In this document: positions 1 to 9,447 of the stretch, piece by piece
Layout of the letters: the number at the start of each line of letters is the position of its first letter
How positions within the stretch are numbered: position 1 is the first letter of the stretch
NCBI RefSeq assembly: GCF_019915265.1
Contig: NZ_CP082780.1
Location: forward strand, 1,736,001-1,800,000
Length of the DNA: 64,000 nt
Source: Bacillus aquiflavi
GTDB taxonomy: Bacteria; Bacillota; Bacilli; Bacillales; Cytobacillaceae
Reading direction: 5' to 3'
Notes under the pieces: model-generated
The model's input: the letters and a program-made list of their open reading frames with translations, nothing else
The model's database searches: none
Told to the model about the DNA's origin: nothing
Made by a program: the position numbers and the translations under genes

Positions 1-1248
1 TCTATAGAAGATAATGAAACAGAAGCAGTTATTTTTGTTACTTTTGATCCGGTAGAATTAGTGAGAAACAGTCCTAACTATTTTGATATTACACAATACA
101 TAAATGATCGAGAGTTTGTCGTAAGCAGTTTGTTTTGTTCCTCAATCCGAAAGGCTTTAGGAACAGCGTTGAACGGAAAACCGAAAGAAGAATATAAAGA
201 ATGGGTGAACGATCCTTTTGAAATCTGAATTAGTTTTGGACCTGTTGCTTCTCATTTATCTAATCAACAAATTAATCAGTTGTTTGAACCTTTAGGGTAT
301 ACGGTTGAAATTGAACGAGGAGAGGCAAACTATTCTTTTCATGTAAAGCGGGAAAGCTCAATAAGATTTATAAATTTAAAAGGTAAAGTTACTTTACAAA
401 CAGCGTTGCGGCACTTATTTATTCTAATTCCTGTTATCGATAACTACAAACATTACTATATTGACGAAAAGGAAATAGAAAAATTAGAAAGGTATGGTGA
501 AGGATGGCTGGAAAAGCATCCATTAAAGGAATATATTATTAAACAATCACTCCGTTTTTCTGAACTTATTCATAAAGTTCATCTTCCTTTAGCGAATGAA
601 AAACAGGAAAGCACTGATGTTAAAGCAGATGAAACGAAGGTTCGTTTAAATCAGCTACGTTACGAAGCAATTGTTGAAAAAGTTGCATCGCTATCAAGGA
701 AAGAAAAAATTATAGATTTCGGTTCTGGAGAAGGGAAGCTATCTGTCCGCTTAGGCTACATTCCTGGGGTAAAAGAGATTCTAGCAATTGAGCCTTCTGA
801 AACTGCTCAGTTGGGTGCGATTGAAAGATTTGAAAAAGAAAAGAAAGCTGAAGGCTATGTAACTCCTACTCCCTTATTAGGTTCGCTATTTTACTATGAT
901 GAAAGATTATTGAACAAAGATGTTATTATTTTATGTGAAGTGATCGAACATGTTGCGGAATATCGTTTGCAAAAGATCATGAAGACAATTTTTAACGAAT
1001 ACAAGCCTAATACGTTAATTGTAACAACGCCAAACCGAGATTATAACGCCGTTAATCAAATGGATGAAGCAGTACGGCATTCAGATCACCGTTTTGAATG
1101 GACGAGAGAAGAATTTACATCCCACTGTAGAGTGTGGGTACAAAACGTTCCTTACACGGCGGAACTCGAAGGGATTGGACAAGAGCATGAACATTATGGT
1201 CACCCTACACAAATGTGCACATTTATGAGAAAGGAGGGGCATGCATGA
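1..1248 (+). pseudogene. hen1: Hen1 3'-terminal RNA ribose 2'-O-methyltransferase, 5'-truncated by window edge and interrupted by in-frame TGA
   Basis: Bacterial Hen1 methylates the 2'-OH of the 3' end of cleaved RNA before Pnkp seals it, protecting repaired tRNA from repeat cleavage. One frame runs from base 1 through a TGA at 226-228 to the stop at 1246-1248. Before the TGA lies the Hen1 N-terminal domain (FDITQYINDREF region); after it come LFEPLGY, the SAM-binding loop DFGSGEGKL, the metal-site segment CEVIEHVAEY, TTPNRDYN and HSDHRFEWTREEF, all typical of Hen1. The true start is off the window. The stop overlaps the pnkp start (ATGA), as in intact RNA-repair operons. A CGA-to-TGA or AGA-to-TGA change would explain the stop. 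An internal restart at 280 would give only the C-terminal methyltransferase part, without an obvious ribosome site. Family identity is secure; functional state is uncertain. Confidence 0.85.
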
Positions 1249-3850
1249 CGATTGAACTTTCATTACCCTATGCCGGAATTGTTTTGCTAATTGGACCTTC
1301 AAATAGCGGAAAAACTACTTTTCTAGAAAAATGGATTAATCACGGTATATTGAAATCATCAGAGGTCGTTAGTTCGATCAGTTTCGTTTATTAGTAAGTG
1401 ATAACGATTTTATTGATTGGGCAGATCAACCGCAAGATGAAGCTAATATATTAAAAAAAGACTATCAATTAACATCTGAAAAAGCGTTTGAAATGATGGA
1501 TTCCATTATTGAAACGAGATATCGATTTGGGAAACTAACATTAATTGATGCAACTCATTTGTATCCAGAAGATAGAAAGAAGTATATAGAGTTAGCTAAA
1601 AAGCACCATGTACCGTCAATGGCAATTGTATTTAATATCCGCCAAGAGGTTTTATTACAACGAGATAAAAAAAGAGATTTCCCAAAAGGAAAACGACGAA
1701 TTAAACAACAAGTCCAAGCTTTTTTGAAAAATAAAAGATCAATTAAAAAAGAAGGCTTTCATTATTCTTACGTATTAAACGATGAATTGGTAGATCAAGT
1801 CCAACTTATTCGCAAAAATAACCCAGTTGAAGTAGAGGTAGGTGCAGGCGTGGGCTTTATCGGAGATGTTCACGCTTGTTACGATGAACTTCTAGAAATA
1901 CTCGGAAAATTAGGGTACAAATCGAATGAAGAAGGATTCTATATTCATCCTCATGGCAGAAAGTTTGTTTCTGTTGGAGATATCATGAGCCGCGGTCCAC
2001 GCTCATTAGATTGTATGATTTTTATGAAGAAACATGTAAATGCTGGACTTGCTTACATGATTGATAGCAACCACGGTTGGAAAGTGGCAAGGTGGCTTAG
2101 TGGACGAAATGTGACCATGTCCCATGGGGATGAAAAAGTAGTCGCCGAGTTTGAAAAGTACGAAAGTAACTATGGAAAAGAAAAAACGCTACAATTAAAA
2201 GCTGACTTAAAAGACTTTTTATGGGCTGCACCCTCACATTATGTTTTTATAAAAAATGGAGTCAGGGTGCTTGTCGCAACCCATGCTGGGATGAAAGATG
2301 AATATATTGGTAAACAATCAGATGTAATTTCAGATTTTTGCCGATATGGGGATACTGCGGGTTTTGACGAACAAGGAAAACCGATCCGCAACGATTGGTA
2401 TACTGGTCATAAGAGTAAAGAACTGATTATTTGGGGGCATGACCCTAAGCCCGCAGCGCTTATAACGAATAACACGATAAATATTGATCAAGGAGTTGTT
2501 TTTGGGGGTCAGTTTACAGCTTTTAAATACCCTGAAAAGGACTTTGTTTCTGTTAAAGCAAAACAGGATTATACAAATGATACAAATAATCCATTAAATG
2601 CATGGCAGGAAAAGCGTTTAAACCCTCCTAATCTAGCTAGATATATGAACGGCTATTCCGTATTAACAAAACATGATGGAGAAATCGAAATTCAAGAAGC
2701 TGTCGTAAAATCTGCCATTGATACAGTTTCACATTTTACAGTACCTATCGAAGAGTTGGTATACATTCCACCAACTATGAGTCCAGCTCCAAAAGCGTCA
2801 AAATTAGCAGATTATTTAGAACATCCGCAAGAAGCATTTAACTACTATATTTCTAATGGCATTCAAAGGATGGTTGCTGAAAAAAAGCATATGGGTAGCA
2901 GAGGAATTTTACTATTATTTAAAGATAAGGATTCAGCAATTCCGTATATCGGCAGACGAACATTAGGAACTATCTATACACGCACAGGCAGACCATTTTT
3001 TACTAAGGAATTGGAAGAAGAAATAGTTGCTCAGTTAAATCGAGATTTATCTCAATCTCGTTATTTTGAAAAATACGAAACAGATTTTATCTTACTAGAT
3101 GCAGAAATTTTACCATGGAATTTGAAAGCGAAAGAACTCATTAATACTCAGTATACCCATGTTGCTGAAGCTGCATTAATGGATCGGGTCAAGCTAATAG
3201 AAAAGTTAGAGAAGGCTTTAAAGTATAATGGGGCAGTAGAGGATTGGCTAGATGAAATGAAAGCTAAATTACAAAATGCCCGTGTATTTAACGATGTGTT
3301 TCAAAAATATTGCTGGAATATTGAAGGGAAAAATAGAATTCAAATTGCTCCGTTTCATCTTTTAGCTCACAGTGATGAAACATACTTTGATCGCTCTCAT
3401 ATTTGGCATATGGAAAAAAACCAAGAATTTAGTTCAATGTCTCATTTATTTATTGAGACGGAATTTATGGTCATTTCTGATGAAACATCAATGAAAGAAG
3501 CGATAAACTGGTGGACATCGTTAACTGAAGATGGTCATGAAGGCTTTGTTATCAAACCAGAATACTATCTTTCTAGAAATGAAAAAGGAAATCTGCTTCA
3601 ACCTGCGATAAAGGTGAGAGGGAGAAAATATTTACACATGATTTATGGCATGGATTATTTACAACCTGAAAACTTAAAAAGACTTAAAAACCGAAATGTC
3701 GGGAAAAAACAGCGCCATACACTAATGGAATTCAGTCTTGGAATTGAAGGTGTAGAAAGGTTTGTTCATAAGGATTCAATTGAGAGAATTCATGAATGTG
3801 TATTAGCTACTCTTGCTTTAGAAGCAGATCCAGTAGATCCTCGTCTTTAA
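1245..3850 (+). pseudogene. pnkp: Pnkp polynucleotide kinase-phosphatase/ligase-like RNA repair enzyme, frameshifted
   Basis: Pnkp heals (5' kinase, 2',3' phosphatase) and, with Hen1, seals broken RNA. The start ATG at 1245 overlaps the hen1 stop and follows AAGGAGGGG. The first 44 codons hold the kinase P-loop GPSNSGKTT. The frame is then lost by one missing base between 1375 and 1376 and ends at TAG 1392. Restoring one base gives continuous kinase sequence (SSDQFRLLVSDNDF) into the long frame that ends at 3850, about 868 aa, the usual Pnkp length. Later domains are a calcineurin-like phosphatase (GDVHACYDEL, GDIMSRGP, SNHG, MSHGDE, THAG) and a ligase-like adenylyltransferase with KHMGSRG near the middle. 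The phosphatase motifs are slightly off consensus (GDxxDRG reads GDIMSRG; GNHE reads SNHG). A real mutation or a sequencing deletion are both possible. Confidence 0.85.
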
Positions 3851-3855
3851 TGTCT

Positions 3856-3883
3856 AAAGGAAAGCGACGTGTCGCTTTCCTTT
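3856..3883 (+). terminator. Intrinsic terminator after pnkp
   Basis: Arms AAAGGAAAGCGAC and GTCGCTTTCCTTT form a near-perfect hairpin just after the pnkp stop, followed by a short T run. Confidence 0.75.
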
Positions 3884-4065
3884 TCGCAAGCATTTTAAAA
3901 GGGATAAAGTACTCGACTACTACGTGTGTCGTTCTCATTCAGATAATCGAAGTAATGAAAGTACAAGATCAAACTATTTCTATTAATGACCGATTCTTAT
4001 GATAGCTTACGTTTGTAAAAGATAAAGAAATAAGTGTTTCTACTAATATGAAGGGCTGTGTGTGA

Positions 4066-4419
4066 ATGGAAGAGTTTTATTATTCTAAAAAAAAGAAAAT
4101 TCGCGGCTGGAAACGACATCAGCGAAAGATAGAAAGTTGGAAACAAAATGTAATCGAAGATTTAGATATGAATTACATTCGTGAGTATCAAAGGGATTAC
4201 GCAAAGTTGTGGATTCACCCCTTTTATTCTTTCATCCGCAGAAATCCTCCCAATTGGTTTAACCGTTTATTATTAAACGAAATGATAGATGTATATCTAA
4301 ACTGGTATCAAAAAATGACAAAAGAAAATGAAGACTTTTACCTGAAAATTTGGTTATACGAGCCAGATTTTATAAGCTCACAAATTGTTGTTTCATATAA
4401 GGCTTGGATAAATTATTAA
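4066..4419 (+). CDS. Hypothetical protein, 117 aa, basic and aromatic-rich
   Basis: I do not recognise this family. The predicted protein is soluble and lysine- and tryptophan-rich, with a basic N-terminus (SKKKKIRGWKRHQRK) and a long helical-looking middle; no signal peptide or membrane segment is seen. The ribosome site before ATG 4066 is weak (AAGGGC). The next gene starts five bases after its stop, suggesting a two-gene unit that ends at a terminator at 4672-4710. It lies between the RNA-repair pair and a decayed gene, in a stretch that looks like accessory DNA. The coding call rests on length, coupling to the next frame and absence of a competing frame. Confidence 0.55.
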   Translation: MEEFYYSKKKKIRGWKRHQRKIESWKQNVIEDLDMNYIREYQRDYAKLWIHPFYSFIRRNPPNWFNRLLLNEMIDVYLNWYQKMTKENEDFYLKIWLYEPDFISSQIVVSYKAWINY

Positions 4420-4423
4420 CGAT

Positions 4424-4699
4424 ATGACTAAAATATTTCCCATCCATAAATATAAATCATTAGAGGATAAATTATCTCTGTTTGATTGGGAATTACACAT
4501 TGATGCGGAGATATATTGGGAATCAGAACTTAAAGAAGAGATAGAATTAGGATATAGAACAAAAGCTGATGTAGAAGAAATAAGAAATAAAGCTTATAAA
4601 ACCGAAAAGGTTGGACTCGGAGATGACGTACTTTATAAGGTTCATACTGGAGATGTATGGTTAGGAACGCAAAAAAAGGGGAATATCCTACAATATTGA
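4424..4699 (+). CDS. Hypothetical protein, 91 aa, acidic
   Basis: Unrecognised small acidic protein, probably translationally coupled to the upstream 117-aa gene (stop to start gap of four bases, no separate Shine-Dalgarno). It has an aromatic, Glu/Lys-rich central part (YWESELKEEIELGYRTKADVEEI) and a C-terminal segment ending in VWLGTQKKGNILQY, with no transmembrane segment. The stop codon lies inside the loop of the terminator hairpin, which supports this as the last gene of a short transcript. Function cannot be assigned from sequence. Confidence 0.55.
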   Translation: MTKIFPIHKYKSLEDKLSLFDWELHIDAEIYWESELKEEIELGYRTKADVEEIRNKAYKTEKVGLGDDVLYKVHTGDVWLGTQKKGNILQY

Positions 4700-4710
4700 T
4701 CCCCTTTTTT
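4672..4710 (+). terminator. Intrinsic terminator overlapping the stop of the 91-aa gene
   Basis: Arms AAAAAAGGGG (4672-4681) and CCCCTTTTTT (4701-4710) flank a 19-base loop containing the stop codon; the right arm supplies the T run. Confidence 0.7.
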
Positions 4711-4745
4711 GTCCTAAAATGAATAAATAAGAATGAGGTGTAAAA

Positions 4746-5070
4746 ATGATCAGAAAACCATTTAATAAAGATTTTTAAGAACGCATTACATAGAGATGAT
4801 GGAATGTTAGGGATTCCTTTTCTGTAAAAATTTGATGGAAAAATAACAATAAAAGATATCCAAAAACGTCTTCATGATCTTCTAAAAATAGCGAAACACT
4901 TTTTCGTGAATAACTAGCGATATTTTAGCATTCATCCTGAGAAATGCAATGAAAGTTTATCGAAGCGGTTATCACAAATAGGTAAATTGTCCAAAAAGTA
5001 AGAAGGTAAGACTTGGCTTTGGCATGTTTATAAAAGAGAAAGAGTTATTTTTGTTCCCTTGAAAGACTAA
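4746..5070 (+). pseudogene. Decayed small gene: one frameshift and three in-frame stops
   Basis: A good ribosome site (GAGGTG) precedes ATG 4746 (MIRKPFNKDF). After a frame change near 4772-4776, one frame stays coherent from about 4777 to TAA 5068-5070: NALHRDDGMLGIPFL, then KFDGKITIKDIQKRLHDLLK, then RYFSIHPEKCNESLSKRL, then EGKTWLWHVYKRERVIFVP. These blocks are separated only by TAA, TAG and TAA, each one transition away from a Gln codon. Stop-free length between lesions and the preserved start signal indicate a former gene of about 107 aa. I do not recognise the family. Its end overlaps tail-to-tail with the DUF2935 gene on the other strand. Confidence 0.6.
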
Positions 5071-5846
5071 CTTCAAATAAATTTATGATTTCTAAAAATC
5101 TTTCCGCTTCTCTAAAAACATGATCTGCCAGAAGGGGATGAATATTACTTTTAATGCGACAGGCGTCTATTAGCTCTTTAGCTGCTTTCTTAAAGTCCCT
5201 TAGCGATTTGACTGATACTTTGTTTTCGTTTAAAAACTGGCTTAATATAGGTTTAGTTTCAGATTGCGGTCTCATAAAATCTAAATCAATTGCCTGAAAA
5301 ACCAGCTTGTCAAAATCATCACTAAACTCTCTTGCTTGTTCAACTAACTTACGTTCAGAGGGATCTAATAGATGGCCAATGAATTTAGCATGGTCTGCCA
5401 TTATCTTGAGAAAGAAAATATTTTCCTCAATAATAGCTTCTCGTTTGGGCACTAGTTTCCCTTCGTTAAGTTCCTTTAAGCGATTTGAGAAATAGGCGGC
5501 CTCTCTGCTTATATGATCAACTAATAACGGATAATTATTTGAAACAATTTCACAACGCAAAGTTAATCCTAATATTTTCCTTTTGTAGTGCCAAATAGAA
5601 GCAGCCGCTTGATAAACTTCGCTATTAAAAGCTTTTACTTGATGAATGTCTGAGTTTTCATTGAATTTAGCTAGTTTTTTTTTTTTCCTGAATTCTATCA
5701 AAAATAGTAATAAATTGATGTGCTTCATTAATCAATTGTTGCTGATCACTTGAAAAACCTAAACTTAAAAAGAAAGCATGCTCTTTCATTATTCTAGACC
5801 AAAATTTTATTTCATCTAATGACCTGACTACAATTGGATTTGCCAA
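5045..5846 (-). pseudogene. DUF2935-type protein, reading frame split at a 12-T (poly-A on coding strand) tract
   Basis: Reading the minus strand from TTG 5846 (after AATGGGGGTGA) gives LANPIVVRSLDEIKFWSRIMKEHAFF and on to RIQEKKK, the N-terminus expected of a DUF2935 protein (helical, hemerythrin-like fold, unknown role). The frame ends shortly after an A12 run (plus-strand T run 5675-5686). With eleven A residues it joins perfectly to LAKFNENSDIHQVKAFNSEVYQ and continues to 5045, about 266 aa. The second half repeats the first-half pattern (SREAAYFSNRL versus FREAERFLEII, and LLVDH versus LLADH). The tract could be a real slippage or phase-variation site, a site where RNA polymerase slippage restores the frame, or a homopolymer sequencing error. 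Confidence 0.75.
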
Positions 5847-6198
5847 AATGTCACCCCCATTTAATACTTCTATACATCTATATGTGGATGAGATTTTGTC
5901 CTATTTCTTTTAAACAATTATTTATGTCTCGGTTTTAGCACCTGTCTTTGTGCCAGCTTTGTAAATGCAAGGATAAGAATGTATAGATAATGTGTATATG
6001 TAAAGATTTGTAGCTGTCTTTCTGCGTAAATAATTGAAATAGCAGTTATGCTTAAGTATGGGGTAACCTTTTTTTTTTATGTTTAAGACTCATGTCGAAT
6101 AACTTTAGCTTCGAATACTACCTAAAATATGGACAAAAAGGTGCATTTAATAAGGTTATTAGTGGTAAAGTAATACAAGAGAGGATGGTGATGCCTTT
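5847..6198. other. Intergenic region between the DUF2935 gene and yyaL
   Basis: About 350 bases without a convincing gene. It must contain the divergent promoters of the two flanking genes, but I could not pick out a high-quality -35/-10 pair, hairpin or regulatory repeat. Confidence 0.5.
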
Positions 6199-8268
6199 AT
6201 GTCAACTAACAAAAAGCCCAATAGATTAATTGCTGAAAAGTCTCCGTATTTATTGCAACACGCCTATAATCCAGTGGAATGGTATCCATGGGGGCAAGAA
6301 GCTTTCGAAAAAGCGAAGGCAGAAAATAAACCAATTTTTTTAAGTATCGGCTATTCGACCTGTCACTGGTGTCACGTTATGGAGCGTGAATCGTTTGAGG
6401 ATGAAGCTGTCGCTAAGCTCATTAATGAACGATTTGTTTCGATAAAAGTAGATCGGGAAGAGCGACCTGATATTGATTCTGTTTATATGAATGTTTGCCA
6501 AATGTTAACAGGTCAAGGCGGCTGGCCGTTAAATGTATTTTTGACGCCGGATTTAAAGCCATTTTATGCCGGGACGTATTTTCCGAAGGAAAGCCGTTAC
6601 GGTCGTCCCGGTATTGTTGATGCCATTACACAATTGTCTGATAAGTATCATCATGAGCGTGAGCGAATTGACTCTGTTGCCGGGCAAATTACCGAATCAT
6701 TACAGCAAGCGGCAAAACGGACGGGAACGAAAAAGCTTTCAGCACGTATTCTTCATAAAACATATGAGCAGCTTTCAAATAGCTTTGACAGTATATACGG
6801 TGGTTTTGGGGGAGCACCAAAATTTCCGATTCCTCATCATTTAATGTACTTGCTACGTTACTATAAGTGGACAGACGCTGAGCTTGCGCTTAAAATGGTC
6901 GAGAAAACACTTGATAGCATGGCAAATGGGGGAATTTATGATCATGTCGGCTTCGGTTTTGCCCGCTATTCGACAGATCAAATGTGGTTAGTTCCTCATT
7001 TTGAAAAAATGCTATATGATAACGCTCTTCTTCTATATGTTTATAGTGAAGCGTATCAAGTAACGAAAAAAGATACATATGAAAAAATAGTTGCGGAAAT
7101 CATTCAATTTATTAAAAAAGAAATGACTGATCAGCACACGGCTTTTTATTCAGCACTTGATGCAGATAGTGAAGGAATAGAAGGGAAATATTACGTTTGG
7201 TCAAAACAAGAAGTCATCTCAATACTTGGCGAACAGCTCGGTCCGTATTATTGTGATCTGTATGATATAACGGAGAATGGGAATTTTGAAGGAAAAAACA
7301 TTCCCAATTTGATACATACGAATGTACTTAGCGTGTCAGAAAAATACGGCTTTACAGTTGAAGAAGGAAAACAGCAACTTGAAAAAGCGCGACAGCGGTT
7401 GTTTGAGGAACGTTCAAAGCGAGCACGACCTCATCTTGATGATAAAGTGTTAACTTCCTGGAACGCACTGATGATTGCTGGACTTACGAAAGCGGCCAAA
7501 GTATTTAACAAGGAAGAATATCGTCAGCTGGCAGAAAAAGCTTTTTCTTTTATCGAAAATACGATGTTCCGACATGACCGTTTAATGGCACGATATCGTG
7601 AGGGAGAAGTAAAGTATGAAGCATATTTAGATGATTACGCTTTCCTTCTTTGGGCGGCTATTGAACTGTATGAATTAACTTTTGAAGTTCACTATTTACA
7701 AACAGCACTTCGGTTAGCGGAACGAATGAAAGATTCCTTCTGGGATGATGAGAAAGGCGGTTTCTTTTTTACGAGTAAAGAGGCAAAGGCTGTTCTTGTG
7801 AGGGAAAAACAAATTGCCGACGGGGCTCTTCCATCAGGAAATAGTGTTGCGGCCGTTCAGCTTATTAAGCTATCTCATTTAACGGGAGAGATGAAATGGC
7901 GCGAAATGACGGAGAAAATGCTGACGACGTTTGAACAAGATGTATCAAGCTATGGAGCAAGCTTCACTTATTTTCTCCAAAGTATATTACTAATGGAAAT
8001 GGGGCTAAAAGAAGTTGTTATTCTTGGAAATAATCCGGACGTCATGGAAATGCTGACAACAGTGAGAAAACAATTTTTACCAGAGACGATCGTCTTAAAT
8101 ACAGATGATCCAAAGCGTTTGGAGCATGTATCTCCATTTGCGGGTCAATATGAGAAGATTGCAGAGACAACGATTTATATTTGTGAAAATTTTGCCTGTC
8201 AACAGCCGTTAACAGATATTAATAAAGCGCTTGAAGTGATCATTGAAACGCCGAATCAGAATGCTTGA
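6199..8268 (+). CDS. yyaL: Thioredoxin-domain/six-hairpin protein YyaL (DUF255, SSP411 family)
   Basis: Full-length (689 aa) member of the YyaL/SSP411 family, found from bacteria to mammals (SPATA20). The N-terminal part (about residues 5-165) is a thioredoxin-like domain beginning [20 protein letters not shown], with the CxxC site [14 protein letters not shown] and a VDREERPD segment. The rest is an alpha/alpha barrel related to N-acylglucosamine 2-epimerases and glycosidases. The biochemical role is not established. ATG 6199 follows GAGGATGG at a slightly long spacing. It is monocistronic: a bidirectional hairpin at 8345-8369 separates it from the convergent nrdAB operon. Identity is secure, function general. 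Confidence 0.95.
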   Translation: MSTNKKPNRLIAEKSPYLLQHAYNPVEWYPWGQEAFEKAKAENKPIFLSIGYSTCHWCHVMERESFEDEAVAKLINERFVSIKVDREERPDIDSVYMNVCQMLTGQGGWPLNVFLTPDLKPFYAGTYFPKESRYGRPGIVDAITQLSDKYHHERERIDSVAGQITESLQQAAKRTGTKKLSARILHKTYEQLSNSFDSIYGGFGGAPKFPIPHHLMYLLRYYKWTDAELALKMVEKTLDSMANGGIYDHVGFGFARYSTDQMWLVPHFEKMLYDNALLLYVYSEAYQVTKKDTYEKIVAEIIQFIKKEMTDQHTAFYSALDADSEGIEGKYYVWSKQEVISILGEQLGPYYCDLYDITENGNFEGKNIPNLIHTNVLSVSEKYGFTVEEGKQQLEKARQRLFEERSKRARPHLDDKVLTSWNALMIAGLTKAAKVFNKEEYRQLAEKAFSFIENTMFRHDRLMARYREGEVKYEAYLDDYAFLLWAAIELYELTFEVHYLQTALRLAERMKDSFWDDEKGGFFFTSKEAKAVLVREKQIADGALPSGNSVAAVQLIKLSHLTGEMKWREMTEKMLTTFEQDVSSYGASFTYFLQSILLMEMGLKEVVILGNNPDVMEMLTTVRKQFLPETIVLNTDDPKRLEHVSPFAGQYEKIAETTIYICENFACQQPLTDINKALEVIIETPNQNA

Positions 8269-8344
8269 TAAGTTTTTCAAAAAAATTTGTCAATTGAGGC
8301 GGAAGTAACTAGAGCGACGAATGCAAGTGAGAGATCAACAATCC

Positions 8345-8369
8345 AAAGCCCGTTGCGACAACGGGCTTT
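8345..8369. terminator. Bidirectional terminator between yyaL and nrdB
   Basis: Arms AAAGCCCGTTG and CAACGGGCTTT with a 3-base loop, between convergent genes; A and T tracts on the two sides allow termination both ways. Confidence 0.8.
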
Positions 8370-8382
8370 CTTTCATTATTTA

Positions 8383-9426
8383 CTACAAATCATCAAAACC
8401 ATTATCAACATTATTCACTTTTACATATTGCCGTGATTTTTGCTCGAAAAAGTCTGATTTTCCTAAATCGACTTCTTCATAAGCGATAATCCAGCGCAGC
8501 GGATTTGTCCGATACCCTTCAAATGGACGGTTAAAGCCGAGTTGATTACAGCGAACGTTAGCATAAAATTTTACATAGTCTTCAACATCCTGCAAAATGA
8601 TGCCGGGGATTTTATTCCCAATAATATACCGCGCCCATTCGATTTCTAATTCAGCTGCTTTAACAAACGTTTCTTCAAAAAAATTTGCTAATTCTTTCGT
8701 ATTGTATTGTGGATATTGAACAAGCACTTCTTTAAAAATTTTCACGAACAAGTCAACATGAATTTGTTCATCTCGATTAATATAGTTAATCATCGTACTC
8801 GTTGCGACCATTTTTTGATTTCGTGCAAGATGATAAAAAAAGGCGAATCCAGAATAAAAAAATAATCCTTCGAGCACAACATCAAATACGATCGATTTTA
8901 AGAAGTTTTCGACTGTTGAATGTTCAGTGAAATGTTTATAACCGTTTGTAACAAAATCATTTCGTTTTTGTAAAATTGGTTCAGTCCGCCAAAATTTAAA
9001 CACTTCGTCTTGTTTTTGTTTTGACACAAGACTTGATAAGACGTACGAGTAGGAATGATTATGGATTACTTCTTGCTGTGCTAGTATAATCATTAATGCA
9101 GATATACTTGAATCTGTTAAATAATCCGCAACTTTGCCGGCATAATCTGTTTGAATGCTATCAAGCATTGCAAGCAAACCGATCGTCTTTAAAAACGTCT
9201 CTTGTTCGTGAGCTGTTAATGTAGGAAATTGCTTCATATCTTGAGACATGTTAATTTCAAATGGCGTCCAAAAGTTTGCTAACATTTTTTTGTATTTAGG
9301 ATAAGCCCATTTATATTGGACATCATCCCAATTTAAAATATTTGAACATTCCCCATTAATAATGGCTGTCGCTCTATTTGGAGCTGTTTTGTTTGTGATG
9401 GGTCTTTTAATTACTTTTTCAGTCAT
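8383..9426 (-). CDS. nrdB: Class I ribonucleotide reductase small (radical-generating) subunit
   Basis: NrdB houses the di-metal centre and tyrosyl radical that drive deoxyribonucleotide synthesis by NrdA. The 347-aa product is of usual length and has the metal-ligand helices: TAHEQETFLKTIG, QQEVIHNHSYSYV with the EXXH pattern, and INRDEQIHVDLF. It ends with VDNGFDDL, the tail that docks in NrdA. It lies 21 bases downstream of nrdA, with GGAGAATG before its ATG, and is cotranscribed with it. The transcript begins under a cobalamin riboswitch, so expression should fall when adenosylcobalamin is plentiful. Confidence 0.97.
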   Translation of the reverse strand: MTEKVIKRPITNKTAPNRATAIINGECSNILNWDDVQYKWAYPKYKKMLANFWTPFEINMSQDMKQFPTLTAHEQETFLKTIGLLAMLDSIQTDYAGKVADYLTDSSISALMIILAQQEVIHNHSYSYVLSSLVSKQKQDEVFKFWRTEPILQKRNDFVTNGYKHFTEHSTVENFLKSIVFDVVLEGLFFYSGFAFFYHLARNQKMVATSTMINYINRDEQIHVDLFVKIFKEVLVQYPQYNTKELANFFEETFVKAAELEIEWARYIIGNKIPGIILQDVEDYVKFYANVRCNQLGFNRPFEGYRTNPLRWIIAYEEVDLGKSDFFEQKSRQYVKVNNVDNGFDDL

Positions 9427-9447
9427 GATTCATTCTCCTTTTCACTT

